DNA of 64,000 nucleotides from Babylonia areolata (GCF_041734735.1 NC_134898.1:48993439-49057438), one strand, 5' to 3'. Positions 1-12,499 are shown, counted from the first letter of the stretch. The notes: generated by a model from the letters alone, not told the origin. A program made the numbers and translations.

Positions 1-62
1 CTCTCTGTCCCTGTGTGTGTGTGTGTATGTGTGTGTGCGTGTGTGTGTGTGTGTGTGTAGTT
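1..62. repeat. (TG)n microsatellite
   Basis: Imperfect TG/TGTA run at the window edge. Confidence 0.9.
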
Positions 63-323
63 TATACTGTAGTCATGTTTGATTTGAAAAAAGCATCTGA
101 CAGTCAGTATATGGAAAGTTTGCAACCTGACTTCAAGGAATTCGTTTTCAATGTAATTTACGTGTCTTATATATATATGGTTTTGGCAGAAGAAAATTTA
201 AGATAGTTGGTTTCTGCTGAGTTCAGATTTTCCTGCTCTTCTTCAAGCAGACACTGGCTTCCCCAAAGGTAGTCCAATGTCACGTGTCCTTTTCAACACG
301 AAGTTAACGATGGTGTCAGATAC

Positions 324-661
324 GTCCGCCAAGGTTTGAGGCCTAACTGTTTGTCCAAGGTTTGAGGCCTCACTGTTTGTCCAAGGTTTGAGGCCTCACT
401 GTTTGTCCGTTTGAGGCCTCACTGTTTGTCCGTTTGAGGCCTCACTGTTTGTCCAAGGTTTGAGGCCTCACTGTTTGTCCAAGGTTTGAGGCCTCACTGT
501 TTGTCCAAGGTTTGAGGCCTCACTGTTTGTCCAAGGTTTGAGGCCTCACTGTTTGTCCAGGGTTTGAGGCCTCACTGTTTGTCCAGGGTTTGAGGCCTCA
601 CTGTTTGTCCAAGGTTTGAGGCCTCACTGTTTGTCCAAGGTTTGAAGCCTCACTGGTTGTC
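324..661 (+). repeat. 26-bp minisatellite, ~13 units
   Basis: Unit ccaaggtttgaggcctcact plus gtttgt; two internal units lack the 'ccaag' part and two carry 'cagg'. The last unit is decayed. Confidence 0.9.
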
Positions 662-832
662 GAAAATTTTGAACAATTGGAAGAATGTTTGTAGGCCTTC
701 GGTGCCAGATCCTAGTGTACAAAACTAAAACACATTAGGCCTACGTTATGTAATAATTTAAATGGATCTACTACCAAAACATGACGTGTCCATTGTCACA
801 GCTTTCTAGATCAGAATTCAGGTAGGCTACAG

Positions 833-991
833 GTGCCAGATGCATTGCGTGGTTCTAAATTTTTGACAGTTACACGTGACTAAATGCCTACGTTGACCGA
901 ACTACGCCATTGGTCAGTTCCATACTACACACAGTTAGTGGCGGGTTATGACCATACCAGGCTCTTCCGTCCGAGCAATGCAGCTGGCTCC
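833..991 (+). mobile_element. ~160-bp MITE-like element, copy 1
   Basis: About 90% identical by eye to 37,541-37,700. Ends are inverted: ggtgccagatgcattgc at the left, and gcaatgcagctggctcc at the right, whose complement is ggagccagctgcattgc. No coding capacity. See the copy at 37.5 kb. Confidence 0.65.
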
Positions 992-1560
992 AGGTGAACA
1001 AGAAAAACAATACCAGCTGTGTAGTTATACAGAAAAGAGCTCTGAGAACAAAATGAAATACCTCCTGGAAAGTCTCTTACAAATCTGTTCAGATCTGAAT
1101 TTCTTCTGTCTGCCTTTCAGAAAGGACAGTTTTATTGTTTAGCTGGGTGCATGGGCATCTGTTCATTCTTACCTTTCCCTTTCTTTCCACCTGAAAAATG
1201 TCTGATAAGCGCCCTGTTACGAGTTTATCAATGTATAATCACCTTTCTGAATGTCCACGTTTATTTATAAGTATCTATTTGCAGACCCGATGAAAATCTG
1301 TTCGTTCCAATGGGAAAGATATTAAACGATCTAACAGCGGCGGACATTTTTCATCATGTGATTTTGACTCTGAACAAAATGCATATTTAAAGTTGATCTT
1401 TCACTTATGTTAAAGTTTTAAGCTCGAAGGTTTAACTGTTTCTAGCTATAAAATAGAAGATACAACTTTAATTATCCATAAAATATGGAAAATTGACATT
1501 CATAAACTTTGCCATCGATTGGGCAAAACCGAAAAAATATGCTCTGTGCGTGCGCGAGCG
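992..1560. other. Unique AT-rich DNA, no gene seen
   Basis: No long open frame and no recognised repeat. Confidence 0.5.
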
Positions 1561-1567
1561 TGGTCGC

Positions 1568-1631
<64 letters not shown>

Positions 1632-1640
1632 CTGCGTGCG
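1568..1640. repeat. (TG)n microsatellite
   Basis: Near-perfect TG run. Confidence 0.95.
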
Positions 1641-1874
1641 TGTGTACACATTCCCTTTCCTTATTTGATCACCGGGTTGGAGCACAAGGATAAATCTTCA
1701 AAGTTTGCTCAAAGCAACAGATCAAAGGCCTGACTGTACAGTCATGCCGGTACGGAATGGAGGTGCCAGTACACTGCCTTGTGTGTGCTCGGGCACACAG
1801 AGGGGGCCGGTGGGGGGTGGGGAGGAGGAGGACTGAGGGGGGGGGATGAGGAGGGGGTTGAACTCACACGCCTG

Positions 1875-1877
<3 letters not shown>

Positions 1878-1924
<47 letters not shown>

Positions 1925-2086
1925 TTCAATTACCCTCTCTCCCAAGTTTGTTGTCACCTTTGACACACGTATTATCTCCTTGGAGCAGAGCTCTTTCCAA
2001 CTTGGACCCCGTGGGAGAGGGTATGGTCACAGGAACACACACACACACACACACACGCGCGCGCGCACACACACACACGCACACAC

Positions 2087-2125
<39 letters not shown>

Positions 2126-2175
2126 CACACACGCACACACACGCGCACACACACACGCACACACACACACACACG
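1878..2175. repeat. Paired (TG)n and (CA)n/(CG) microsatellites
   Basis: TG run at 1,878-1,920, 110 bp of unique sequence, then a CA run with CGCG interruptions at 2,035-2,175; the opposite orientation would allow a large hairpin. Confidence 0.9.
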
Positions 2176-2324
2176 TGACACAACACACCTACCAACATTA
2201 TGAAGGCGACGTGCATGACAACAGATGTGGATCAACGAACACGTTAGCTATCCTAATGCCCCAAACAACAAAATCTACCGACCAGGGCACGTGGGCTGTG
2301 GGTGTCAACGTATCTTCCCCTAGC

Positions 2325-4304
2325 GTGCTAACATATTTACCTCGTGTGCTAACATACCTACCCCCGTGTGTTAACATAACTACCCACGTGTGAAACATAT
2401 CTACCCCTGTGTGCTAGCATATCTACCTCTAGGTGCTAGCATGCATACCCATTGTGCTAACATAACTACCCGTGTGCTAACATACCCCTGTGTGCTAACA
2501 TATCTATCCCCAGTATTCTAACATACTTACCCCTATGTGCTAAATATACCCCAGTGTGCTAACATACCTACCCCTGTGTTGCTAACATATCTACCCCTGT
2601 GTGCTAACATATCTACCCCAGTGTTCTAACATACTTACCCCTGTGTGCTAAATATACCCCAGTGTGCTAACATACCTACCCTTAGTGTGTTAACATAACT
2701 ACCCCAGTGTGCTGACATACCACCCATGTGTGCTAAATCCACCCCTCTGTGCTAACATACCTACCCCTCTGTGCTAATATGTCTATCCCTGTATGCTAAC
2801 ACGTCTACCCCTGTATGCTACCATGTCCACCCCAGTGTGTTAAATATACCCATGTGTGCTAGAATACCTACCCCTGTGTGCTAACATACCCACCCCTCTG
2901 TGCTAACATACCCACCCCTCTGTGCTAACATACCCACCCCTCTGTGCTAACATGCCCACCCCTCTGTGCTAACATGCCCACCCCTCTGTGCTAACATACC
3001 CACCCCTCTGTGCTAACATACCCACCCCTCTGTGCTACTATGTCCATCCCAATGTGCTAAATATACCCCTGTGTACTAGCATAGCTACCTATGTGCGCTA
3101 ACATATTCCCTGCTAACATACCTACCCTCGTGTGCAACATACCTACCCAGTTTGATAACATACCTACCTTTTTGTGCTAGCATACCTGCCCAGTGTGATA
3201 ACATACCTACCTTTTTGTGCTAGCATGCCTACCCAGTGTGATAACATGCCTACCCCTTTGTGGTAGCATACCTACCCCTTTGTGGTAGCATACCTACCCC
3301 TTTGTGGTAGCATACCTACCCATTGTGCTAGCATACCTACCCCTTTGTGCTAGCATACCTACCCAGTGTGATAACATACCTACCCCTTTGTGCTAGCATA
3401 CCTACCCACTGTGATAACATACCTACCCCTTTGTGCTAGCATACCTACCCAGTGTGATAACATACCTACCCAGTGTGATAACATACCTACCCCTTTGTGC
3501 TAGCATACCTACCCAGTGTGATAACATACCTACCCATTGTGCTAGCATACCTACCCATTGTGATAACATACCTACCCCTTTGTGGTAGCATGCCTACCCA
3601 GTGTGCTAACACCCTGTGTGCTAAAATACCTACCCCTTTGCTAACATGCCTACCCAGTGTGCTAACATACCTAATCCAGTATGCTAACATACCTTCCCCT
3701 GTGCGCTAACACATCTACTCGTGTGTGCCAAATACCTACCCCTGTGTGGAAACAAATCTACCCCTGTGTGCTAATATATCTACCCCAGCATGCTAACATA
3801 CTTACCCCTTTGTGCAAAATCCACCCCAATGTGCTTAACTCTGTGCAAGCATAACTACCTCTGTGTGCTGACATACCTATCCTGTGTGCTAGCACATCCA
3901 CCCCAGTATGCCAACATACCTAACCCTGTGTGCTGAGATGTTTACCCCAATGTGCTAACATTCCTACCATGCGCTGGCATAGCTACTCCACGGTGCTAAC
4001 ATACCGACTCTGTGTGTTAGCATAGTTACCCCAGTATACTAACATATTTACCCCTGTGTGCTAAATCTACCCCAATGTGCTAACACACCTACCCTGTGTG
4101 CTGGCATAGCTACCCCGTGTGCTAACATACTTACCCCTGTGTGCTGTCTACCCCAGTGTGCTAACATACCTACCCCGTGTGCTACATATCTACCCCAGTA
4201 TGCCAACATAGCTACCCCGGTATGCTAACATCTAACCATGTGTGCTAACATTTTACCCCTGTGTGTTTGCATACCTGCTCCAGTGTGCTAACACATCTAG
4301 CCCA
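2325..4304 (+). repeat. ~20-bp minisatellite, ~2 kb
   Basis: Unit gtgctaacatacctacccct with many variants (gtgataacat, gtgctagcat, gtggtagcat). Higher-order alternation of 'cctttgtgctagc' and 'cagtgtgataac' units is clear at 3,170-3,600; the flanks are more decayed. Confidence 0.9.
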
Positions 4305-4500
4305 ACACGCACTCAGGTTGAGGGTGGAGAGAGCGATCCTTGAGAGTGACAGTGCCGGGTGCCGTTTTACCCCATTATCTGCTGACTGCACGTGACGATA
4401 TCAGTGAGTACTGAGCGGCTGTCGGGCAGACTGACAGTTCGGGGACTGTTGTACCGATCGGCGGACGTTTCGGTTTGCGCTGATCGCATCGCGACATCAG
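4305..4500 (+). other. GC-richer unique segment ending in a donor-like site
   Basis: Between the 20-bp minisatellite and a TG run lies ~190 bp of balanced, non-repetitive sequence ending catcag|gtgtgt. It could be a noncoding first exon of the plus-strand gene (next exon at 7,499), but no promoter motif or transcript supports this. Confidence 0.2.
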
Positions 4501-5755
4501 GTGTGTGTGTGTGATGGTATAGGGCTTTTAGCCAGGCTTTCCGTTGTTTTTATTTTGTTTTGTGTGTATGTTTTTAGATGAAATTTATCTATTCTGGTGC
4601 TCCTTGAAGCTATTTCAACATGTATACATGCCATGATGTGACATTTGGTATCTTGTTTATCTTGTTCTTTATTATTTGTTATTGTTCTTCATCTTATTAT
4701 TACTATTATAAGTATTATCATATTGAAAAAATAACCCTTGTATCTCAACAAATTAATGATTTTTTTTTAATGATCATTGATGGACCAAATGTTTTGCTAT
4801 GTGAATGTCAGTTGAGTCACACTGATGTCGTGAAAAGTCAAAATATAACCTTGTGTACAAGGGGGGAAAATCTATTCTTTTTATTTTTTGTTGTTGGTTT
4901 GGTTTTTGGTGGTGTGTCTTTTTGATTGTTTTTTTAATTTTGTTTTAATCCTGAAAGTGGCTGAAACCAGGTACGTGGATCTGTCAGTCAGTTGTTTGAT
5001 GCATTTGTGTTTCTATTTCAGTTGCAAATTCTGGTGTGTCACAAGCATGCACTAAGCTCAGTGGACTTGTTAAATACTCAGTTAATCACTTTTTTTTTTT
5101 TTTTTACTTATACCAAGTTGTGTGGCATTTAGATATTTTTATTGAAAGATAAAGAAATATTGAGACCGCCTGTTTACAAAGCACCTATAGCTACCAGCCC
5201 CCATTGTTACTACACCCGGTTATAAAAAGAAAAAAGTGTTAGTGGATGATTGATAGCATGCCTTCATTTGCTATATACCCAACACCTCGGGTTTGACAGG
5301 TCGAGACGCTAGAGAAACGGGTGTTATATAGACTCAGGCCGCCTCCGTGTGTACCCGGTTTTGTGTGGATTAACTGCCCATTGAAGTTTGGTGTCAGCGC
5401 AACTTGATGCAAGGTTGGGTGTGAGGAGTTGTGGTTCGCCTTTTTAAATGGGGCATGGTTGATTATGGCTGATTGTGGTTGATTATGGCTGATTGCTCCA
5501 CACTTGTTATTTCTGGCTTCCAACGCTTTGTTGGTGGTGGTGGTGGTGGTGGTTTTGTGGCAGGGTATAATGATCAGGTAGATGTTGAGCTTAATTCTGT
5601 AGTTGTTTTTTTTTCTGCGTCATTGATATAACTTACTGTACTAGCAACAGAAGAGTGCTTGGTTCTAATTCTTTTCTTTCTTTTTTCTTTTCTTTTTTTT
5701 TTAATTTCTCCTTGAAAAACGATGAAATAATCACTTGTTGATTACCGGGTTGGTT

Positions 5756-5788
<33 letters not shown>

Positions 5789-5975
5789 TTTTTTGTTGTT
5801 TTTTATCATTGCAGGGTTTTATCGTCTTAATTTTCACAGCATAAGTGTGTGAGGCGAGACTAAAATTCGCTGTTTTTTTTTTTGTTCTTTTTTTTTCTTC
5901 CTAACACTGGTTGATTTTGACGGGTATGCCCGTCAGTGAAGGGCTGTCATCTGACTGTGATGATACTGAGCTTAC
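4501..5975. other. T-rich noncoding DNA
   Basis: T-rich on the plus strand with poly-T runs, a (TGT)n run at 5,755-5,788 and a (GGT)n at 5,529-5,552. No convincing exon. Confidence 0.5.
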
Positions 5976-6075
5976 ATGACAGCACATCAGTCCGCATTAT
6001 TTATTTGGGTTCTTTTGGATTGCATCACTTTTTCAGCAGAAGTATTTGCAGCACTTAACAAGTGCACGTGGTATC

Positions 6076-6690
6076 AGTTTCACTTTTCAGATCAGACAGG
6101 AGGCCTCAGTGCGTTGCGGGCAATTCCAAACACCTACACCACATCCACTGGGCAGATGCCTGACCAGCACCACAACCTGACGCGCTCAGTCAGGCCTTGA
6201 TTGCATGCATATGCATTTGTACAGCTATTAGGGTGGATTTGTTCCACAGAATATTTATTTACTTATTTATGCACGCTTATCTATTATTTATTCACTTTTT
6301 TCCTCTCAAGGCCTGACTAAGCGCGTTGGGTTACGCTGCTGGTCAGGCATCTGCTTGGCAGATGTGGTGTAGCGTATGTGGATTTGTCCGAACGCAGTGA
6401 CGCCTCCTTGAGCTACTGAAACTGAAACTGAAACTGAACTGTTCCACAGAATTTAGCCAGGGGACAATACTTATGCTGTCTTTCTTTCTTTTCTTTTTTT
6501 TTCTTCTTTTTTCTAAGTGTGTGCACACACGGGACCTCGGTTTATCGTTTCATCCGAGGGACTAGACACTCAGATTGATTTTCCAGTCAAACTTGGCAGG
6601 AAGGGGTGAGGCCGGGATTGGAACCCACACCCTCACGGACACTGTACTGGCAGAGAAAAGCGTTAACCGTTCTGCCACCCTCCTTCTCAA
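6076..6690 (-). mobile_element. tRNA-derived SINE (family A), minus strand, split by a younger SINE
   Basis: Minus-strand reading gives the tRNA-like head (ggcagaacggttaacgc ... gggttccaatcccgg) at 6,690-6,600, the middle 'gataaaccgaggtcccgtgt' and, after an interruption, the tail ending at 6,076. The interruption is the plus-strand copy at 6,253-6,439. Moderately diverged. Confidence 0.7.
6253..6439 (+). mobile_element. SINE family A tail, nested insertion with target-site duplication
   Basis: Carries ggcctgactaagcgcgttgg through the gaaactgaaact tail. It is flanked by a 13-bp direct repeat tgttccacagaat (6,240-6,252 and 6,440-6,452), so it inserted into the older minus-strand SINE. Confidence 0.75.
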
Positions 6691-6993
6691 ACACAATTTA
6701 TATTTACGCCGCACTGAACCCAGTTCACCAGGGATCAACAGTCACACGGTTAACTCACTCAGTACGGCCAGTCCTCTCTTCTCCTCTACACAGACCCCTC
6801 GGATGTCCAGTGACCCAACCTTTAGCTTCCGTCGTCAGAATTGTGGTATTCTTTGTCAACATTCACCTCTTCAGTATAAGAGCCTTCCGCTTGCAATATT
6901 TTGATGATGGTAATTGGGGTGAAACGCTGTTAACGTCGTTTCTTTCGCCGTTCGTATGGGGAGAGAGTTAATGATGGATACAGACAGCATTGC

Positions 6994-7075
6994 TGAGCTG
7001 TGGCCCAGTGGATAGAGCACCGGGCTGGGAAGGGGCGTGGGGGGGTCCGGGGTTCGATTCCTCCGCGAGGCTCAA
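6994..7075 (+). mobile_element. tRNA-like SINE head or tRNA pseudogene
   Basis: A box-like tgtggcccagtggatagagc and B box ggttcgattcc, about 35 bp apart. It lacks an intact cloverleaf, so not a working tRNA gene. Confidence 0.45.
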
Positions 7076-7294
7076 GATATTTTTATCTCTTCCTTGTCCC
7101 CCACCCCCCACCCACCCCCACCCTCCGCCAGATCGTGAGGTATGTTGTGGCTGCCAGTTTTATGAGTGAGGCGACGAATCAAGATCCAGACGTAGCCGCC
7201 GCTACATATTTATGTTCAGTTTTATTATATCTTAATGTATTTACTTCTTTTTATTCTTTTTAGTATATTTTCATGCAAACCTACTAGGTTAGGC

Positions 7295-7470
7295 CTTCAA
7301 GGCCTGAGCAGTTAACGCATTGGTTTTACGCGAAGGTCAGACATCTCTCTCTCTCTCTCTCTCTCGGCTCTCTTTCTTTCTTCTTTTTTTTTTTTAAATT
7401 TGTTGTTGCTGATGTGGTGCAGCGAATACGGTTGAGTCCGCACGCTCTGACACCTCCCAGAAACTGAAAT
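7295..7470 (+). mobile_element. Diverged SINE family A tail
   Basis: Degraded ggcctgagcagttaacgcat ... gatgtggtgcagcgaatacg ... gaaactgaaa, with a CT-rich insert. It ends ~28 bp before the acceptor of exon 7,499. Confidence 0.6.
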
Positions 7471-7498
7471 TCTCTCCTTTTATTCCAGCCCACCCCGT

Positions 7499-7716
7499 GA
7501 GTCACGGTTCTACCCGAGCCCTAGCAGACCACCATGCCGCTGCCAGAGCACAGCATCTACATGTCGGTGCGCGTGCACCGCGCCACGCGCCTCAACGGGC
7601 GCGAGCAGGCCAGGCTGCTGCAACGCCTGCAGCTATTGGACAAGGCCCGCCTGCGCCAGGCCCGGCTGACCAATCAGGACATCCGTCTCACCACGGCGGC
7701 GTTGGACTACGTGTTG
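7499..7716 (+). CDS. First coding exon of unrecognised two-exon gene
   Basis: Acceptor ttttattccag ends at 7,498; donor TTG|GTGAGAGC follows 7,716. The ATG at 7,534 sits in a good context (accaccATGc) and codes 61 residues, phase 0 at the donor: MPLPEHSIYMSVRVHRATRL, then NGREQARLLQRLQLLDKARL and RQARLTNQDIRLTTAALDYV L. The Arg/Leu/Gln-rich middle should form an amphipathic helix. 7,499-7,533 would be 5' UTR. Composition is strongly GC-rich against AT-rich flanks, which supports coding. I do not recognise the family. A diverged SINE tail ends ~28 bp before the acceptor. Confidence 0.6.
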
Positions 7717-7764
7717 GTGAGAGCGATGATTTGCATAGCGTTGCTATGTTTGTGAGGATGTATG

Positions 7765-7765
7765 C

Positions 7766-7802
<37 letters not shown>

Positions 7803-7839
7803 TTGGGGGTGGGGGGGGGGGGTGGCATGTGCGTGCGTT

Positions 7840-7880
<41 letters not shown>
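7765..7880. repeat. (TG)n microsatellites at start of intron
   Basis: Two TG runs separated by a G-rich tract (7,805-7,822). Confidence 0.95.
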
Positions 7881-7883
<3 letters not shown>

Positions 7884-8045
7884 AATGTTGCTCTTAAAAA
7901 AAAAAATAGTGTGTCTCCTACCGTTAGGAATTTTGCAACATTTAAAAAAATATATTAAAAATTAAAAAAATCACTTAGAATTTCTGTCTCAATGAAGCGT
8001 CATTAAAGCGAGCGGGACCTATCCATTACGCTGCAACACACCAGC

Positions 8046-8049
<4 letters not shown>

Positions 8050-8106
<57 letters not shown>
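8050..8106. repeat. (AT)n microsatellite
   Basis: About 28 perfect AT repeats; self-complementary. Confidence 0.95.
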
Positions 8107-8107
<1 letters not shown>

Positions 8108-8507
8108 GAATTGGGGAAAAAAGAAGTAGGGTAAAAGCCCGACCACGTATAGATCCTGCGCGCTTATCAGGCCTTGGGAGCCTTCCCAATGCTGCACAAC
8201 TGAATGGTATGAGCGAAAAAATAAAACGAAAATATAAAAGAAACAAGAATTTATTGTCTGATAGATGGGGAGACACATTGAGAAACCAAACGAAAAGATA
8301 ATAAACAAACAATAAATTGTAAAGTAAATGAAAAAAGTCGTCTTTTTTTTTTTTACGCATGCACAATGGTCACATTGATAGTTGTGAAAATATCATCCAG
8401 CATATGGCTTGACCATCTTGTGTAGGCATGCGCGCCTATGTAGGCTACGAGCGTGTATGTGTGCACGCGCGCGTCCGTGATTTTTTTGTTTGTTGTTTTT
8501 ATGTTTG

Positions 8508-8541
<34 letters not shown>

Positions 8542-8764
8542 TAAATCGATGCTTGGCGTTAAACCTCCATACAAATATATCTTCGTGTCTGTGCTACGAC
8601 ACAAACAGCAGCATAAAATGAATGCAGACAAGTTCGACTACTTTGTCAGGCGGTAAACCAAAAACACCACGTTAACTGCGTGACAGAGCAGCTCAGGCGT
8701 GTGTGACGATACGTAATGGACCGTCAGGATTTCTTTTTTTTTTTAATTCAAATTTAAATTAAGG

Positions 8765-9851
8765 GTTGAAGGAGAGGAGTGGATGAGGAAAGGTCGCGTA
8801 GTATTGGGTGAGAGAGGGGTTGAGGGTGGTGGCGATGTTCAGTGGATGAGGAAAGGTCGCGTAGTATTGGGTGAGGGAGGGGTTGAGGGTGGTGGCGATG
8901 TTCAGTGGATGAGGAAAGGTGGCGTAGTATTGGGTGAGGGAGGGGTTGAGGGTGGTGGCAATGTTCACTGGATGAGGAAAGGTGGCGTAGTATTGGGTGA
9001 GGGAGGGGTTGAGGGTGGTGGCGATGTTCAGTGGATGAGGAAAGGTCGCGTAGTATTGGGTGAGAGAGAGGTTGAAGGTGGTGGCGATGTTCAGTGGATG
9101 AGGAAAGGTCGCGTAGTATTGGGTGAGAGAGAGGTTGAAGGTGGTGGCGATGTTCACTGGATGAGGAAAGGTCGCGTAGTATTGGGTGAGAGAGGGGTTG
9201 AGGGTGGTGGCGATGTTCACTGGATGAGGAAAGGTGGCGTAGTATTGGGTGAGAGAGGGGTTGAGTGTGGTGGCAATGTTCACTGGATGAGGAAAGGTGG
9301 CGTAGTATTGGGTGAGAGAGGGGTTGAGTGTGGTGGCAATGTTCACTGGATGAGGAAAGGTCGCGTAGTATTGGGTGAGGGAGGGGTTGAGTGTGGTGGC
9401 AATGTTCACTGGATGAGGAAAGGTCGCGTAGTATTGGGTGAGAGAGGGGTTGAGGGTGGTGGCAATGTTCACTGGATGAGGAAAGGTCGCGTAGTATTGG
9501 GTGAGGGAGGGGTTGAAGGTGGTGGCGATTTTCAGTGGATGAGGAAAGGTCGCGTAGTATTGGGTGAGAGAGAGGTTGAAGGTGGTGGCGATGTTCAGTG
9601 GATGAGGAAAGGTCGCGTAGTATTGGGTGAGAGAGGGGTTGAAGGTGGTGGCGATGTTCAGTGGATGAGGAAAGGTCGCGTAGTATTGGGTGAGAGAGAG
9701 GTTGAGGGTGGTGGCGATGTTCAGTGGATGAGGAAAGGTCGCGTAGTATTGGGTGAGGGAGGGGTTGAGGGTGGTGGCGATGTTCAGTGGATGAGGAAAG
9801 GTCGCGTAGTATTGGGTGAGAGAGGGGTTGAGGGTGGTGGCGATGTTCAGT
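8765..9851 (+). repeat. 63-bp minisatellite, ~17 units
   Basis: Unit begins ggatgaggaaaggtcgcgta and is exactly 63 bp (21 codons), so frames without a stop stay open throughout: 368 codons on plus, 382 on minus. Variants (C/G in gtcgcg/gtggcg, g/a in gagagaggg) are shuffled among units, as expected from unequal exchange. It lies in the intron of the small gene. Confidence 0.92.
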
Positions 9852-11730
9852 TGAAGGGATTCTGGAACTGGACCAGTGGTGCCCGGTGAAATTAAAGCCC
9901 ATGGAACTTCAAAGTAGGTATGAAGGCGCTGCTTGCAAGACGTCTCAATACACAGAATAAAACTTTGATCAACATGTCCTCAGCCATACACCAACACGCC
10001 TGATCACCACGGAGGTTCACGCGCCAAAGTCGTAAAACTGGGCTTGCATGCTCCGGGAAATTTTCGTGTAGGTGTAGCAAGCGTTCCACCCAGATATATA
10101 CACAAGCATGCTCGCTGGTTTTTCACACACACACACACACGCACGCACGCACGCACAGATCACGCTTTTATTGACTCTCTTGTGTAAACAAAGTGAGTTT
10201 GTTTTAACCCGGTGTTCAGTTATGTGTCTGTGTCTGTGTGTCCGTGGTAAAATTTAACATTGCCATTTTCTCTGGGAATATTTTGTCTGCCAATACTAAA
10301 TTTGGCATAAAAACATAGAATGAAAATAAAACTCTTCACGGTCATACCAACAACAGGTTGTAAGTCTCCCGAAATAAGCCGTATTTTCGAATCATTATTA
10401 GTTTATTTCGTTGACATTAGTTCCGAAATTCGAAAATTCTAAAAACCGCTGAGTTTGACTTACTAGAAGGTAGGTTGTGTTGGAAGACGACATGACCTTG
10501 TTTTTTTTGTTCACAATCTAAAATTTAATAAGAGAAATACAAATTCTTTGCAGAACACATACAGTGATACTAACTACACCATCGACGTGTTTACTGCATA
10601 TAAATATTCTAAAGTGGACACTGAATTAACTGGAATGAACATAAAAGAATAATTGAATCTATCATTTCTTTCAGCCCCTTAATTGTAGACTGGTTTGCGC
10701 AGTCTAGAGATTTACCATGTGTTGTAGTTTGCTTGAAGCGTTGACAACGTCTCCTTTACCACAAAAATAAAAGAATAATCCAGATATAATAAAACACACA
10801 AAAAACATGATTTAAAAGGCGTTATTACGTCCGCTACAATCAGGTCTATTTATCGAATGAAGAAGAAAACGTCAACATTGCGTTAAGTATTAATTTTAGT
10901 CGAATGACGTCAGATGCGCTGCAGCAGTGGGGAGTCTGCTTGCTTCGGAACTGAACATGCATGGTTCACAGAATCACAGAAATGTTTGGCTATAGGCTAA
11001 AAGCCTTTTGCCCTCATAATCAATGTCCATTTATGTGCTTTTGGATCACTTGTTGTGAACAGACCCTTGTTGAAATCAGGCATAGTGTATACTACATTTA
11101 TCTACAGCTCAATAAAGATTTAACTCTGTGGAAAATACATGGTCCTTAAACTTTTTGTCAATGTGATTTTTGAAGGCGTTTACCGATGGTTCCACCCCGC
11201 TTGCACGCCCTCTTTTTTGTTTCTTTTTTCTCCCAAGCTTATTTTATTTATCATATCAAATACAGAGCACTTTTCAACGATTTTTTTTTTTTAATTATTA
11301 ATTTTTGTCTCCTCATAATTCCTTTTCTGGATAAAGCGCAAAGCACTAGTGAGTCTTGAAGGCTTTGCCTCTTGTTTTATTTTGTTTCGTTTTGATCTTC
11401 ACCATTCAGTGGGTCCATAAACCCAGTGCCCCGTACTTAACATCACGATTTACGAGAACCCGTAAGACGCACAAGATAATTACCGTCATGTGAGCGTGGA
11501 TTCGAGTTGCAAGTCGTTTCTGTGCCAGGGTTTATGGCTGTCGTCCCGTCTTCCGCACAAACTGTCAAGGGCCACAACCCGTAACATAGGGGACAGAGAG
11601 GGGTCTGAATTGGTTCCTATCTCGGTCATTCTGATGATCACAGGATGTATAGGTCATGGAGGGCAGGTTCTCGGAGATTGATAAAGTCAAAAGATTAAAA
11701 GTTTCACAGTCTTTCAGAAGTTCAGTGATT
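9852..11730. other. Unique AT-rich intron DNA
   Basis: No gene seen. A short CA/CGCA run at 10,125-10,157. Confidence 0.5.
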
Positions 11731-11734
11731 TCTT

Positions 11735-11880
11735 CATCTTCATGCTCTTCTTCTGCGTTCGTGGGCTGCAACTCCCACGTTCACTCGTATGTACACGGGT
11801 GGGCTTTTACGTGTATGGCCGTTCTTTTCCCCCGCCATGTAGGCAGCCAAACACCGCTTTCGGGGGGAGTGATTTCAAAA
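11735..11880 (-). mobile_element. SINE family C, 3' part
   Basis: Minus strand carries the block ggcggg(g)...aaaagcccac and gaagaagagcatgaag tail seen in the full copy at 12,083; 5'-truncated. Confidence 0.65.
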
Positions 11881-12082
11881 TCGCTTTTTTCTAAAGCTCA
11901 GCATTCCTCTCCTCTCAACATTCCCCGACGGAAGTCAGGCACCCATTCACTCGTGGGTGAAGTGGGAATCGGGCCCAGGAAAATTGCCTTAACTGAGGAA
12001 ACAACACCATGCCGAAACGGGGCATGGAACCCCGATCACTGGTGAACACTGTGTCACAACTGTCCAACGCCTGACGGGCGCA

Positions 12083-12435
12083 AAAGCCGAGTGGTTAAAG
12101 CGTTGGATTGTCAATCTGAGGGTCCCGGGTTCGAATCACGGTGACGGCGCCTGGTGGGTAAAGGGTGGAGATTTTTACGATCTCCCAGGTCAACATATGT
12201 GCAGACCTACTAGTGCCTGAACCCCCTTCGTGTGTATATACAAGCAGATCAAATACGCACGTTAAAGATCCTGTAATCCATTTCAGCGTTCGGTGGGTTA
12301 TGGAAACAAGAACATACCCAGCATGCACACCCCCGAAAACGGAGTATGGCCTCCTACATGGCGGGGTAAAAACGGTCATACACGTAAAAGCCCACTCGTG
12401 TGCATACGAGTGAACGCAGAAGAAGAAGAAGAAGT
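12083..12435 (+). mobile_element. SINE family C, full length
   Basis: tRNA-Ser/Leu-like head: A box agccgagtggttaaagc, B box gggttcgaatc; then ggcgcctggtgggtaaaggg, gatctcccaggtcaac, cctgtaatccatttcagcg and a (GAA)n tail. Best preserved copy in the window; reference for the other family C pieces. Confidence 0.85.
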
Positions 12436-12499
12436 CCAACGCCTGATTCAGCCTCGGCGCCCCCCTGATAACAGGAGAAACAAATCTTATGTTTTGGGG

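Noticed and set aside
1493-2393. Frames coding (CV)n, (HT)n and mixed peptides, also at 13.7, 41.7, 55.8, 61.6 and 63.4 kb
   Set aside because: Direct readings of TG/CA repeats.
8754-9902. 382-codon minus-strand frame rich in His/Pro (EHRHHPQPLSHPILRDLSSS repeats)
   Set aside because: A 63-bp minisatellite without stops is open on both strands equally; no flanking coding sequence.
12083-12160. tRNA gene (also at 7,000, 50,790, 54,560, 56,630 and 62,555)
   Set aside because: A and B boxes are present but each is followed by SINE body sequence and lacks a full cloverleaf.
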